Counted from the first letter of the stretch, positions 42,785 through 53,775 are shown. The stretch is 64,000 bases of DNA from Isoetes taiwanensis (GCA_021234155.1 JAJEKV010000010.1:12987339-13051338); one strand, 5' to 3'. Numbers and translations: made by a program. The notes: generated by a model from the letters alone, not told the origin.

Positions 42785-44367
42785 TGTGGACGCCCCTGAA
42801 TATATATATCGACTCGACCGTATACATACAGGGGACTTTCCTCCCATGGCGACCATCGCCAGAGCGGGGCCCTCCATCTAACCCGGCCGCCTCACGAGAC
42901 GCCAGGTGAAGGACACGGAGGGGTCATTCGCCCACGCCGATGGGCTTCTACAAGGAAGCATGAATACAAGGGTTAGCACACAGCATAAATCACATATAAA
43001 TAACCACCTCGAAGGGTGGCACATCCATCCAAATACCAACGGCAAGAATATGCATCTAAGACTAAGAAAACACCCAAAACCCGTGTTCTACCCCCGGCGC
43101 CGGACTCTAGTGGGGAGCCGACGACCGGCGGGTCTCGTGAGACGGGCAGACCGAATCTTGGCATGGTGTTGGCTGGCATAGAACATCGGGCTAGGGTTGT
43201 CCACTCCATCCGCCCCTCCCGTGCACACTTTGCGATGGGTCGAAGTCACGCTATGGTTTTCGCTTATAGCCTTCCCGGAGACGTAGACTCTAGGGATCAC
43301 CCTTTTGAGTCTACTCCGGGTTCATGACACCTGGTCCGATGAGGCAGGTCGGGGAGGCGTCCCCTTCCAGGATCACAATGGTGTCGTGGGTGAGCTAGAG
43401 AATACGTGCCGCATCAGCGACCCCCGCATCCGTACCCGACTTACTCACCCTAATTCTACTCAAAGTGCATGGTGCCCCATACGGGGTCACACCACTACAT
43501 CCGTGGAGTGTCGGACCCATACCCGCCCTCCACACGGACCGGCCATCAGGCCTAGCCCACTGTAGGAGTCTCAGAGCCTTTTATGCTCGCGGCAAGACCC
43601 CACCCCTACTTCACCATCAAGGCCCCTTGTCCGGGGTGCTAAGCTGCACCATAGCTCTATGACCCCGGTGGGCTCTTGTGCACAGCCTAAACTAGTAGGG
43701 CATTTAAGGAAGTACTAGGAGCATTCTATACTTGAGCTCGAGGCCTCTACCCCCTTTTAACCCCCTGTTTCAAGCATCGGAAATTACTGAACTAACTCAT
43801 AGAGACATCGACCATTCCATAACAGAGCATCATTCATAATTGAACAATATTCCTAGTTACCAAAGAAGGGTTAATCTGAACCAAAGCTAGCCGCACAAGA
43901 ACACCATAGTATTATTCTACAAATTGCAAATTAAACTACCATCGACCCAAGTGTTTGGCTAGAGCCGTTGTCAAGGGGTGCCTCCATAGTGTCAGTAATC
44001 TTGAGGTGGCAAAGAATCGGTTAAAGGGTGTCTTGGCGATTGAGGTTCAGCATTTGGGCCCCGAAAGTGCTTAGCCGCTTCCCGGTGCCGGGTTGGGTCA
44101 AAATTGGGTGAGATGGGGGGTGTGATTGCCACTTGGTGGCTTGGTTTAGAAACCCCATGCTAGCCACCCGTGTTATGCCAAATGGCCTTCCCACCATTAG
44201 GTGTCTTAATGCAAGTATTTAGGTGATTATCCTTTATAATTAAGTTAGCATAGCTAATTAAATCCATTGTGGCCAACCCCTAGGTCAACATGCCCCATAG
44301 TGGTGTATCTATACCGGTGACGGTCAATATATTTATAATTATGCCGATAAATACTTGGAACGCCACA
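42785..44367 (-). repeat. LTR of gypsy B (5' LTR in element orientation)
   Basis: 1583 bp, matching 30665-32243. Differences cluster in GC-rich and CAG/CTG-containing stretches, while AT-rich segments such as 43684-43920 are almost identical. Confidence 0.93.
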
Positions 44368-44372
44368 TTCGA

Positions 44373-45764
44373 GATGGACTCCACCGCTCGCCCGTGATGG
44401 GCTTCTATATGTGCCGATGGTGCTTCTAGGCTTTCTCGTGTTCTTCGGGCTTGCCATGATTCACCCCGGCCGGACACTTTGGAGTAGCCAAGACTCTTGA
44501 ACTTATTAGTCGAGAGTATTGGTGGCCGTGTCTTCGCCGCCTCGTCCGAAGCTTTTATTCGATCCTGTGACATCGGGCCGTCGAGCCAAGGTTCCAAGGC
44601 ATCTTCCTCATGGTCCGCTTCAGCCTTTACCAGTTTTCACCGGTCCTTGGAAGAGTATTTCAAGTGGATTTTATTGTCGAAGCTTCCATCCTCCCGTGAC
44701 CATGACGCCATCCTTGTTGTTGTTGACCGTTTTTCCAAGATGGCACATTTCATTCTTTGCAAAGCACTTCTATCTCTAGTGAAGCCACAACGGTTCTCTT
44801 GCTTCGAGAGGTGGTTCGACTCCATGGCTTACCGTGATAACATTGTCGCTGACCGTGGCCCTCAATTTGTTGCCGGTTTTGAAGCGTCTATTGCAACTCT
44901 TGCATGTGGAATGTTCGCCTCTCTTCCGACATCATCCGAGACCAATGGACAGTGGAGCGCACTAATCAAACCCTTGAGCAAAGATTTGGCGATGCTTCAT
45001 CAATTATCGCCAGGATGATCGGGTTGATTGGCTACCGGCCGCAGAATTTGCTTATAATAATTCTCGCCCATGCCTCCACAGCCGGACTCGTTCTTTATTA
45101 ATTTCGCATGCATCCCCGGTGGTCTTTGATTGCTCCCCGGATATGACTCGGCCAATCCCAAAGGCCGGAGGACAGCTCGAGAAGCTCCGCATGCTTCGTG
45201 GATGATCTTCAGCACCATCTTCTCCAGGCCCAAGCACGTTATCGTCATCATGCAGATCAACATCGTAAGGATGCTCCTCATTTTGCAGTTGGTGATCTTG
45301 TTTGGCTCTTGCGTCGGGATTTGCCGATAGCTCGCCCTTGTAACAAGCTCGACTACCGGCGCTTAGGTCCCTATCGGATCATTGAACGAGTTGGTGATGC
45401 CTTTCCGCCCGAGCTTCCGCCATCAGTCCGCTTCACCCAGTGTTTCATGTGTCTTTGTTAGAACCCTATATGGCTTAATCCATTTCGGATCGAGTACCTC
45501 CACCTCCACCACCGGTCGAGATTGATGATCATGAGGAGTTCGAGGTTCGAGAGATTCTGGACTCCAAGTTTCTTCGTCGAGGATTGTATTACTTCGTCGA
45601 TTGGGAAGGTTACTCGCCAAGTGACAGAACCTAGGAGCCTGCCGAGAATCTGACTAATGCACCTGACAAAATTGCGGAGTTTCACCGCCGTTACCCGCAT
45701 AAGCCAAGTCTGAGTACTCCGGCCCCAGCTTCGAGGACTCGTCGCCATCGTAGGAGGGGGATGG
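44373..45764 (+). pseudogene. pol: gypsy A integrase and chromodomain (continuation)
   Basis: The gene resumes after the ttcga duplication. Frame-broken integrase motifs include SRDHDAILVVVDRFSKMAHF (first catalytic Asp region) and VADRGPQFVAGF (second). C-terminal parts follow near 45200-45440. At about 45515-45720 a chromodomain reads [20 protein letters not shown], then [10 protein letters not shown], a TAG where Trp is expected, then EPAENLTNAPDKIAEFHRRY. Dense small indels make this part much worse than the RT/RNase H part of the same element. Confidence 0.85.
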
Positions 45765-46286
45765 TGTGACGACCATACGGATATTCGTATCATACGAACA
45801 TTATACTCCTATGTACAAAAGATGGTCGTCACACGGATGCAAAAGGGTAGTTGCACAAGACAGGGTTTGAACTCGCAACCTTCCAGTTGCGAGTCACACA
45901 CCCTTGCCAAGTGCGCTACCAATATTTGTTGAAGACATTCCTTCACGTCTTCCTCATATGTGGGACTATCTCCAGAAGGTTCTAGAATGTTCTAGAACCT
46001 AAATGCATGCGCGACACTTGGCGCGATCTCATCCATTGGAGTGGCGCGATCCTGACCGTTGGTCTAGATATATAAGGAGGCACCTCCTTCTTGTCAAACC
46101 ATTCCGGTTCAACGCCAGTCTTATTAAGCCTTCAAGGCATCTGTCTCGTGTTCCTGCTTGCCTTCGGGCCATTGTATTCTTGATTCCTATTCATATATCA
46201 GATTCTTTGCCGATCTTGGCATATTTCTTCCGTATTTCTTGCGTATTTTCCACGTATTTTCCTTGTTTTCGAGTAGGTTCATGACA
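45765..46286 (+). repeat. 3' LTR of gypsy A
   Basis: 522 bp. It matches the 5' LTR with two short extra runs ('aatattt' region at about 45921 and 'att' near 46122). It is followed by the aaggc duplication. Confidence 0.95.
45846..45920 (-). repeat. 75-bp tRNA-like block in the 3' LTR of gypsy A
   Basis: Second copy of the 26769-26843 block. Its hairpin is longer here (ctcgcaac/gttgcgag, 8 bp) because of a base change that keeps pairing. Confidence 0.5.
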
Positions 46287-46291
46287 AAGGC

Positions 46292-47884
46292 AAAGTTTCA
46301 GTGCAAATGCCCGATAGATCGACCAAGACAATACATGATGTATTACATGTACTACGTTTGACCAAGAACTTGCTCTCAATTAGCAAGATTTATGATGCTT
46401 GTTCAAAAGTACAATTTGGCATCAATGATGCTTGTTCCCATGGATGCAAACTTGCTCAAGGCATACGTGAAGGAAGTCTCTATAGATTCCCGCTTTCTAA
46501 TGTGCCTCAAAACTCTGTCAATGCAGTGACCACCACTTCCAATGATGTTTATCAATGGCACTTACGATTGGGACATGCTGGACTGCATGCCTTGAAGTAA
46601 CTCCACTCCAAGAAGATGGTTCAGGATTTCAAAATTATGCCAAATACTGAAGCATGTTTACTTGGCAAGCATTGGTTACCTTTTTCCAAGGTCAGTCATT
46701 CAAGAGCCGAGCATCCACTTGACTTGGTACACACTGACATTGGTGAGTCTGAAATACTTTCTGATAATGGCTGTAAATATTTCATCACATTTATTGATGA
46801 TTCTTCTAGATACACCACTGTGTATTTTCTTAAAAAGAAATCTGCAGCTTTAGAAGCTTTCAAAGAATACAAAGCTCTAGCTGAGAACCAACTTGGAAGA
46901 ACCATCAAATGTCTCAGATCTGATAATGGTGATGAATACGCCTTCAAGACAATCACAAGTTTCTATGCACAACATGGAATTGACAGAAATTTAATGGCCC
47001 CATACTCTCCTGAATAAAATGGTGTAGCCGAGAGAAAGAATCACACTCTTGCTGAAAGTACAAGAAGTATGTTGCATTTGAGTCAACTTCCTCATTATTT
47101 TTGGGCCTAAGCTCTAGCTACAGCTACCTATATTCAAAATTGATTGCCCACACAAGCATTGCGAGATCAAACTCTATATGAAGCTTGGATTGGTAAGCAA
47201 CCAACATTATCCCATCTAAAAGTGTTTGATTGTATTGGATATGTGCATGTACCTAAACAAAAAACGAAGAAAATGGGAGGACCATAGTATCAAATGTATC
47301 TTTGTTGGCTACAGTATGTCTGCCAAGGCATATCGTATGTACAACCCCCTTACCAAGAAGGTTTTCATCTCCCGAGATGTTACATTTGTTGAAGACGCCT
47401 TCTGGAATTTGAAAGATGTATCTCCTACATCTTGGTATCAAGGCCTCTGGCAAGTCCTCTATCCTCCAATATCTCCTCTCACTCAAGATGATAACATGCA
47501 ACCCAATCCTCCAATTATTCAAGCAGAGCAACAAGCTCCTGTTATAATTCCAGAGGAAGCTCTAGCAAACATAAACACTGAAGATCTTGCTCCTGAAATT
47601 ATGCAAGATGAAGATGTTGAAGATGCCCAACCAATCACCTCAAGTGATGAAGCCCCTGATAATGTGCAACAATTAATGGATAGCCCACTTCCTCTAGTGG
47701 CATCCCCAAGTACAAGTCGATATGGTCAAAAACGTGCTCCTTCTTTGAAGACTTTGGAGTTTTCCATGCAAACATTAAAGAAGCATTTTGCTATGGCCAT
47801 AGTTGGTGATCCACTGACTCTTAAAGATGCTTTATCAGATCCAAATTCTAAAGAATGACATGATGCTATGGCTTCTGAATATGA
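46292..47884 (+). pseudogene. pol: copia-1 protease end, GAG-pre-integrase and integrase
   Basis: Coding resumes after the aaggc duplication. The GAG-pre-integrase part is at 46301-46600 (VYQWHLRLGHAGLHALK). The integrase core at 46616-47200 has HPLDLVHTDIGES, FITFIDDSSRYTTVYFLKKK, CLRSDNGDEYAFKTI and APYSPE, a TAA, then NGVAERKNHTL. Further in-frame stops follow. The C-terminal part at 47226-47858 has IFVGYSMSAKAYRMYNPLTK and an acidic linker ending NSKE, a TGA, HDAMASEYD, where the Helitron inserted. The stops look like C-to-T or G-to-A changes. Confidence 0.9.
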
Positions 47885-47901
47885 TCTTATCTTATATTAT
47901 A

Positions 47902-47918
47902 GATAGATAGATAGATAC
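47902..47918 (+). repeat. (GATA)n near the Helitron 5' end
   Basis: Four atag/gata units about 17 bp inside the element. Confidence 0.7.
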
Positions 47919-48198
47919 ATTATTGTCCCTTGTGCCCTGAGGCCCGTGGACTTATGTAACATGGGCGAGCTCCCTGATGGGTGCTACTAGCACATCATGC
48001 TGGTTTCTAATGTAGCTTTTTCTGAAGGCTTCACTTTTTCCTATTAATACTGGCACCCCGCTTTGGATCGGCTTCAAGGCCGTGCACAGATGCGTCGTTA
48101 TCAATCAGCTTTTAACTGAACAATTTGTGTGGGGTTTATGAGCCGCTTTTGTGCGGTTCATATTACAAACCCTCTTTCCCTGTCTATGACCTGGGCTA

Positions 48199-48288
48199 CA
48201 TTAGTGACGCCGATTACTATCAGGATTAAAAAACCCTGCCCCGAAGGGTTTTCGAGGAAAAATCTTAATAGTAATGGGCTCACTAATG
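48199..48288 (+). ncRNA. Conserved-core hairpin, copy C
   Basis: Outer pairing is cattagtga (48199-48207) with tcactaatg (48280-48288), and attactat with atagtaat (8 bp). They enclose a core with ggattaaaaaaccctgcc, then ccgaagggttttcgaggaaa, then aatctta. Outer-stem sequence is unrelated to copies A, B and D. Confidence 0.6.
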
Positions 48289-48894
48289 CACAGTATATTA
48301 TAATGTTATGTTATGTAATGGACGCCCTAAAATCTATGGCTGAGATTTAATGACCTTGATCCAAAGGCCGAGAATTTTTTTTGTCTTCGTTGAAGAGATG
48401 GGTCGTTCGCCCTTCCCGCCTTTCGTCCAAGTTACAGATGCCAGAACGTCTTCCTTTCCAGGACGCTTTTCCTCCAGCCAATGGACATGGAATGTTCTGC
48501 ACTCTGTCGCTCTTTGTTGTCTTGACCAGTCTCTCATATTGGCAACAGAGTTATTTGGAGATTATTGAAGGACAACACAAATCTAGGGCTTCTACGATGT
48601 ACATCCATGGAGGTGAACTCGAGCTTTGCTTTGGCCCAAGCATCAGGTAATGCATAAAGGTCAAATCATTCTTATTTAAATATTTACCAAGATCTTAATG
48701 AACCAGTGCTAGGTAAGGCACTCCAGCTGCATCGTTTTCTTCATTTTATGATGTTTTAAGCAATTGCATATTATGATATAACGTTGAGCAAGACCCTGCT
48801 CCTAAGAACTCGAAAAGTAGTGGATGTTGAGAACAAAGCTGAAGATTTAAACCAGTCATCAGAAGTTCACACATCAGGCCTGCATCCATTACAT

Positions 48895-49030
48895 TTAAGA
48901 ACCCGCATGAAGGGGCTTCTGCCCAGTCAGTATCTCTAGCAGAAGCATTCCAAATGCATACACATCACTCTTCTGTGTCAGATGACCTACTGCTATGTAT
49001 TCTGCAGAGGAGGTAACAGGCCAGATTGAG
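48895..49030 (-). pseudogene. Captured receptor-like kinase fragment in the Helitron
   Basis: The minus strand translates to [19 protein letters not shown] then [18 protein letters not shown]. This is kinase subdomains VIII-IX of the receptor-like kinase / Pelle type (A-P-E-Y-x-x-x-G-x-L-T-x-K-S-D-V-Y-x-F-G). Only about 40 codons are present, with no ATP site or catalytic loop nearby. It is an exon-sized fragment, as expected for Helitron capture. A second piece at about 49505-49590, minus strand, reads DHAFGIYVFEFLSGSG and may be a distant relative. Confidence 0.75.
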
Positions 49031-49128
49031 CAGTAAAGAAAACTATCATTCCCCATGGATACATTGTTTGGCTCACGTTTTTAGAACCAGGTATGTCTTT
49101 TTTTAGTACAAATTTTGGTTTAGCCTAA

Positions 49129-49320
49129 ATGCGTAAGGTCTCAACATTTTTGCAATCTAGGGGTATAGACAAGCCATTCAAAGAGAAGAGTCGTCAGAAG
49201 AAACCAGTTGAAGGTGTGCAAACACGGCCTTCCCACGACAGATCTGAAGGTCACTCATTGCCCAAGATTACCATATTACAGGGTCCTGAGATAAAGAAAC
49301 AACTGATGTCGATGTTCTGA
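49129..49320 (+). pseudogene. Exon-like fragment in the Helitron, unidentified
   Basis: An open stretch of about 60 codons, Lys/Arg/Gln-rich (GIDKPFKEKSRQKKPVEGVQ), preceded by an ag and containing an internal 'cagg|gtcctgag' donor-like site. Not recognised. Confidence 0.3.
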
Positions 49321-49596
49321 ACTTGCAGATTCCTTGAATAACTGCAACTGGCTGTAAAGCTTTATCAATCTCTCCTTCAAACCAGTTGCTTTATCACTAT
49401 ACAGCTTAGAAGTAATAGGATATGTCGCCCAAAATTTTTGTAACAATCATGTCCTTTTTTTTAAAGAATCTCTTTATTTTTTTTCTTACGATCTTGACTG
49501 TGCTGTATGTAGCCACGCCATAGCCACTACCAGATAAAAATTCAAAGACATATATTCCAAAAGCATGGTCATACCATGGCATGTACTCCCTCAATC

Positions 49597-49735
49597 TTCA
49601 GCATCGGTGTCACCCATCTGCTTCAACCTATCTTGCTTCAGGTATCCCATTTCACAATCTTCATCTTCATATTGCAAAGCAACCAGACTGTATTTGCCAG
49701 AATCATAATCAAAGCAGATAAAGGCAGGAGTAGGA
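49597..49735 (-). pseudogene. C-terminal exon-like fragment in the Helitron, unidentified
   Basis: The minus strand encodes CFDYDSGKYSLVALQYEDED, CEMGYLKQDRLKQMGDTDAED and a TGA. Acidic composition and balanced codon use suggest a real protein C-terminus captured from a host gene. The family is not recognised. Confidence 0.4.
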
Positions 49736-50210
49736 GCAGGGCGCACGAGAATCTAAGGGCTACTGACTGATTATGAATTATGCAGAAGTTTAGACGAGGA
49801 TGAAGTTGACAAAGACAACTTCTAATGTAAGTATTTACCTGCTGTATATGACTGCACCTCAGCTATGCAATGTTAGTGGGCTTGAATCAATTTTTACATA
49901 TAAATTGCACTAAGAATTTGCTTTAGAATGAAGCCACCTTTGATCAAATGATGGAACCTCCATAGCAGCTCCAAGATATGGTGAAATGATAACTCAAAAG
50001 GCATGTAAAAAGATTAGTTAAAATATTGCTTCAAGCATTGATTCTTCCAACTGTTTCTTGCCGTAGTTATTGGCAGCATTCTTCTAAGGTAATATTTGAA
50101 TCGTTAAGAAGTTCCATAGGAAAATTAAAAGCCTTAGAAATACACATTATTTGCTTGCACAGTTTAATTATGAAGAGGTGTATATTTTCTTACTAAATAT
50201 GTGCTTGCAG

Positions 50211-50453
50211 TCTTTCCATCTTGCATGGGTAGAAATAGACAGGAAAATTGGAGCTTTTGATGATATGGCTCATCCATTTGTATCAAACATTTCAAAGTCT
50301 ATCTCTAAAGCTTTGATCTCTGACCAGGTGAGTGGTGCAAAACTAGAGAAGCAGTTTTTAAAGTGAGCCTTTGCAGCATGGGTCTGATGCTAACCTGCAG
50401 GTCATTGCTTTGCATCCAACTCTGAAAGAACAATTGACTAGCAGGACCTACAG
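50211..50453 (+). pseudogene. Two spliceable exon-like segments in the Helitron
   Basis: Segment 1, 50211-50327 (117 bp), is bounded by tgcttgcag and gtgagt and encodes FHLAWVEIDRKIGAFDDMAH and onward to SKALISDQ. Segment 2, 50401-50453, is bounded by cctgcag and gtagaag and encodes VIALHPTLKEQLTSRTYR. Phase 0 joining is consistent. Another exon-like piece (50773-50888) ends NAVFMRYQ before gtgatg. They suggest capture of genomic, intron-containing host DNA. The source gene is not recognised. Confidence 0.45.
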
Positions 50454-51406
50454 GTAGAAGGTCGTTTCAATTTAAATATTCTAAGGTTAGTGTTTTGTAG
50501 TTTTAAACAAGATTTTTCATTCATGTTTTTTTACATCCAATCAGAGATGGGAAACACCATCTTTTGTTTTATGTATCTTTAATATTGGCAAACTTAAGGC
50601 CACATGTTTTATGTTGGAAATTGAAAAGGTTTAATGCCCAAATGTTTAGATTATAATGACATGCTGCTCTACAATCTATATGGTGGCGCTATGCATTCTA
50701 AGGTAAACGTTGTAAAGCTATAGATTTTAATGTGCATCGTTCACTGTTAATTGTTCGCATTATTGTATTTAGGTGTAGAACTAAAAAAGAATCAGGAAAA
50801 TATTATACAAAATATTATGTATGAAACTGGAAATCATTTCAAAATTCTTGGAAATGGATTTGCAAATGCTGTATTCATGCGATATCAGGTGATGTGAAGC
50901 TTTGTTACAGTTGAAGGCCCAACTCATATAAAGAATCAAGGGCTCCAGCTTTGGGGTGCCTTTTGAGTGTTGTACAAAATTCTAGATTTGCATTCTCTAT
51001 TTGGACTACATTTGTATACTAAAAATAGCTTTCAGAGCAGAATTACATTGAAGAAATGATTGAAGAACTGTAGTTCTGTAAAAGAAAATGATTGTCTTGG
51101 AAATAAGGCTTCAAATGCTAGCTGGGTTTGATCTAGAGTTCTTACTGATGCTTAGCTATATATCTTACTACACATCACACTGCTTTGCGAAAAGGTTTAC
51201 AAGATGTTTACACTGGTTTATAAGAAGCTTACACTGCCTACCTCTTCCACCATCCCAATAGTTTTATAATGATGAATGCACAGCAATCAAAGTAATCAAA
51301 CGCAAGGAAGCCATATCTATAAAAAATGAATAAGAGTTCGAGTAAATACCAAATAAAATGCGAGCAAATTTCCCTTACAATTTCTTCACTCACAATTCAA
51401 TGCTGT

Positions 51407-51860
51407 GATATAGATAGGTGTTTGACACCTATTATTCCTTGAAATCTCAATGGAATATGTATTACAAACATATGAATAATGGAAAAATGGCTCAAAATAA
51501 AGAGACATTCTTAGTAGTTGATATATGTAATTTTTCCCTTTGTATTGAATGTAGACAACGTTAGGGCAAAGGCATTGACACATGCCCCTACATAAATCAA
51601 AAATCAATGTTGACATACAACTTTTGTATGCCGCAACGTGCAACTGCTATTTCCTATATGATCATGCCGCATCTTCCATACCAGAATTTCTTGGAATGAC
51701 CAAATTTAAAAGGAGTTTTATACTTTGCACCTTTTTTTTTTTTTGAGAAATGTTCGATGGTGCCTTTCTTCACGAAAGTGATCCAATGGTCAAAATTTGA
51801 TGCCACAAGATGGCCAAGATTGCATGCTAGGCATATGGTTGTGCGGTGTAGACGGTAGGT
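51407..51860 (+). repeat. 454-bp tandem duplication, unit 1
   Basis: Begins gatatagataggtgtttgac and ends gtgtagacggtaggt. It is nearly identical to unit 2. A minus-strand open frame occurs in both but looks like a shadow. Confidence 0.9.
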
Positions 51861-52312
51861 GATATAGATAGGTGTTTGACACCTATTATTCCTTGAAATC
51901 TCAATGCAATATGTATTACAAACATATGAATAATGGAAAAATGGCTCAAAATAAAGAGACATTCTTAGTAGTTGATATATGTAATTTTTCCCTTTGTATT
52001 GAACGTAGACAACGTTAGGGCAAAGGCATTGACACATGCCCCTACATAAATCAAAAATCAATGTTGACATACAACTTTTGTATGCCGCAACGTGCAACTG
52101 CTATTTCCTATATGATCATGCCGCATCTTCCATACCAGAATTTCTTGGAATGACCAAATTTAAAAGGAGTTTTATACTTTGCACATTTTTTTTTTGGAGA
52201 AATGTTCGATGGTGCCTTTCTTCACGAAAGTGATCCAATGGTCAAAATTTGATGCCACAAGATGGCCAAGATTCCATGCTAGGCATATGGTTGTGCGGTG
52301 TAGATGGTAGGT
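51861..52312 (+). repeat. 454-bp tandem duplication, unit 2
   Basis: Second copy, differing by a few bases and a shorter T run near 52190. It lies close to the Helitron 3' end. Confidence 0.9.
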
Positions 52313-52423
52313 GATGCATGTGTATCATCTACATGTTTCCAAGCAAAACCTAACAATGCTGGCCATTGTTATTACTACACGCTTCTCTCATTGCGGTCAA
52401 AACATTTATAGGCTTCTACTTAT

Positions 52424-52451
52424 GCCCAGCAACGCTGGGCACCGTTGCTAG
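52424..52451 (+). terminator. Helitron 3' terminal hairpin and CTAG end
   Basis: gcccagc (52424-52430) pairs with gctgggc (52434-52440) around aac, followed by accgttg and CTAG. It acts as the rolling-circle termination signal in Helitrons. A weaker hairpin (aacaatg/cattgtt) lies about 60 bp upstream. Confidence 0.85.
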
Positions 52452-53740
52452 TTCTCTCTTGAAGAATCGAACATGGACCTTGCAACCACTCCCACCAAGG
52501 TGTAAGGCAATTGGTTGTAAGTGGCTCTTTAAACGCAAATACAAAGCTGACGGATCCATTGATCGTTATAAAGCAAGATTAGTAGCAAAAGAATACTCTC
52601 AAATTGAAGGGATTGATTATCTTGATACCTTCTCTCCCGTTGTCAAAATGACATCCATCAGAACTCTCCTTACACTTGCTGCTGCTCAAGATATGCACCC
52701 ATCAACTGGATGTTAAGACTGCATTTCTCAATGGTAACTTGGAAGAAGATATCTTCATGAAACAACCTGAAGGTTATGTTCAACCTAGACAAGAGGCTTT
52801 AGTATGCAAGTTACATAAGTCTTTATATGGCCTCAAACAGGCCCCACGAGCATGGTATCAACGAATTGACACCTTTCTCAAGTCACATAGCTATGAGCAA
52901 GGGGGAGCAGACAGTAATATCTATATCAAGAAGAGAAACTGTCATACTGTGCTCCTAGCTCTGTATGTGGATGATGTCATATTAATAAGCAACAACTTGA
53001 TATTTCTGAGCGGGTGTAAACAAATTCTTGCCAAAGAATTTCAAATGACTGATTATGGTGAAATTGCTTACTGCTTAGGAATCCAAGTCCTAAGAAATCG
53101 GAAAAAGAAGACAATTCATCTCAGTCAACAAAAATATATTGAAGACCTCTTAAAGAAATTTGAGATGGATAAGAGTAAGCCAATAAGTACTTCAATGGAT
53201 ATGAATATAAAATTGTCCAAAGATATGTGTCCCCAAAATCCTCAAGAAGAAGAGATTATGAAGAATACACCTTATGCAAGTGCAGTAGGCAGTCAATTTT
53301 GTGAGTCAATTCTTGAGTAATCCAGGACCTTGGGCTGCAGTGAAGAGAATTCTTCGCTATGTTTCAGGCACCCCTAACTTTGGACTTACATTACAAGGTG
53401 GTTTTTCAACTTGGAAAAAGCACCATCTCCTGGTGTAGTAAAAAGCAACCTACAATTTCTTTATCCAGTGCTGAAGCCGAATATATAGCAATTTGCCAAG
53501 CAACAAAAGAACTTGAAGACGACCAGTGTTAATCAAGACTGATAGCACAAGTTGCGTCAGCATGGCAACGCAATCAAGAATCAATGCTAGATCAAAATAT
53601 ATTGAGATCCAGTACGACTTTGTACGAGAAAAGATTCCTGAGAAGAAGATTCAACTTCAACATTGCCCCACTGAAGACATAATAGCCGATTTTCTTACAA
53701 AATGTCTACCAAAAGACAAACTTGTTCTATGCAGATAAAG
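52452..53740 (+). pseudogene. pol: copia-1 reverse transcriptase and RNase H
   Basis: RT starts [20 protein letters not shown] and has [40 protein letters not shown], a frame change near 52700, and [20 protein letters not shown]. It continues with LYGLKQAPRAWYQRI, the catalytic ALYVDDVILISNN, and YCLGIQVLRNRKKKTIHLSQ. RNase H is shortened: about 53290-53740 has [17 protein letters not shown] and KIQLQHCPTEDIIADFLTKC across frame changes. The polymerase domain itself is nearly intact. Confidence 0.92.
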
Positions 53741-53775
53741 CCTCAACATAGGAGATAGTCTGACAGGCATCGGCT

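Larger units (their letters stand above)
30665..44367 (-). mobile_element. Ty3/gypsy retrotransposon (gypsy B) carrying a histone H3-like ORF
   Basis: LTRs 30665-32243 and 42785-44367, TSD ttcga at 30660-30664 and 44368-44372, inserted in gypsy A. On the minus strand the order is LTR, primer site, ORF1 (helical N-terminus plus H3 core), ORF2, ORF3, gag, protease, RT, RNase H, integrase, chromodomain, purine tract, LTR. The length is 13.7 kb, about twice a usual chromovirus, because of the three extra frames before gag and long LTRs. A 708-bp insertion splits ORF2. Confidence 0.95.
26687..46286 (+). mobile_element. Ty3/gypsy chromovirus (gypsy A), interrupted by gypsy B
   Basis: LTRs 26687-27199 and 45765-46286, flanked by the 5-bp TSD aaggc (26682-26686 and 46287-46291). 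The interval is 19.6 kb. Removing gypsy B and its 5-bp TSD leaves 5.9 kb. Coding order is gag with zinc knuckle, protease, reverse transcriptase, RNase H, integrase, chromodomain, which is the chromovirus layout. The LTRs are about the same except for two small indels (9 bp in total) and a few substitutions. Confidence 0.95.
47885..52451 (+). mobile_element. Helitron (non-autonomous, gene-capturing)
   Basis: The 4567-bp insert starts TC (tcttatcttatattatag) and ends CTAG. It lies exactly between host A (47884) and T (52452), with no TSD. Removing it restores the copia reading [12 protein letters not shown] perfect 7-bp hairpin gcccagc-aac-gctgggc (52424-52440) lies 7 bases before CTAG. These are the diagnostic Helitron ends. 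No RepHel protein is present. The inside holds a kinase fragment, exon-like pieces, a conserved-core hairpin and a 454-bp tandem duplication. Confidence 0.9.

Noticed and set aside
51386-52097. Duplicated minus-strand Cys-rich frames in the Helitron
   Set aside because: They repeat only because the 454-bp DNA unit is duplicated. No domain or start context supports a protein.
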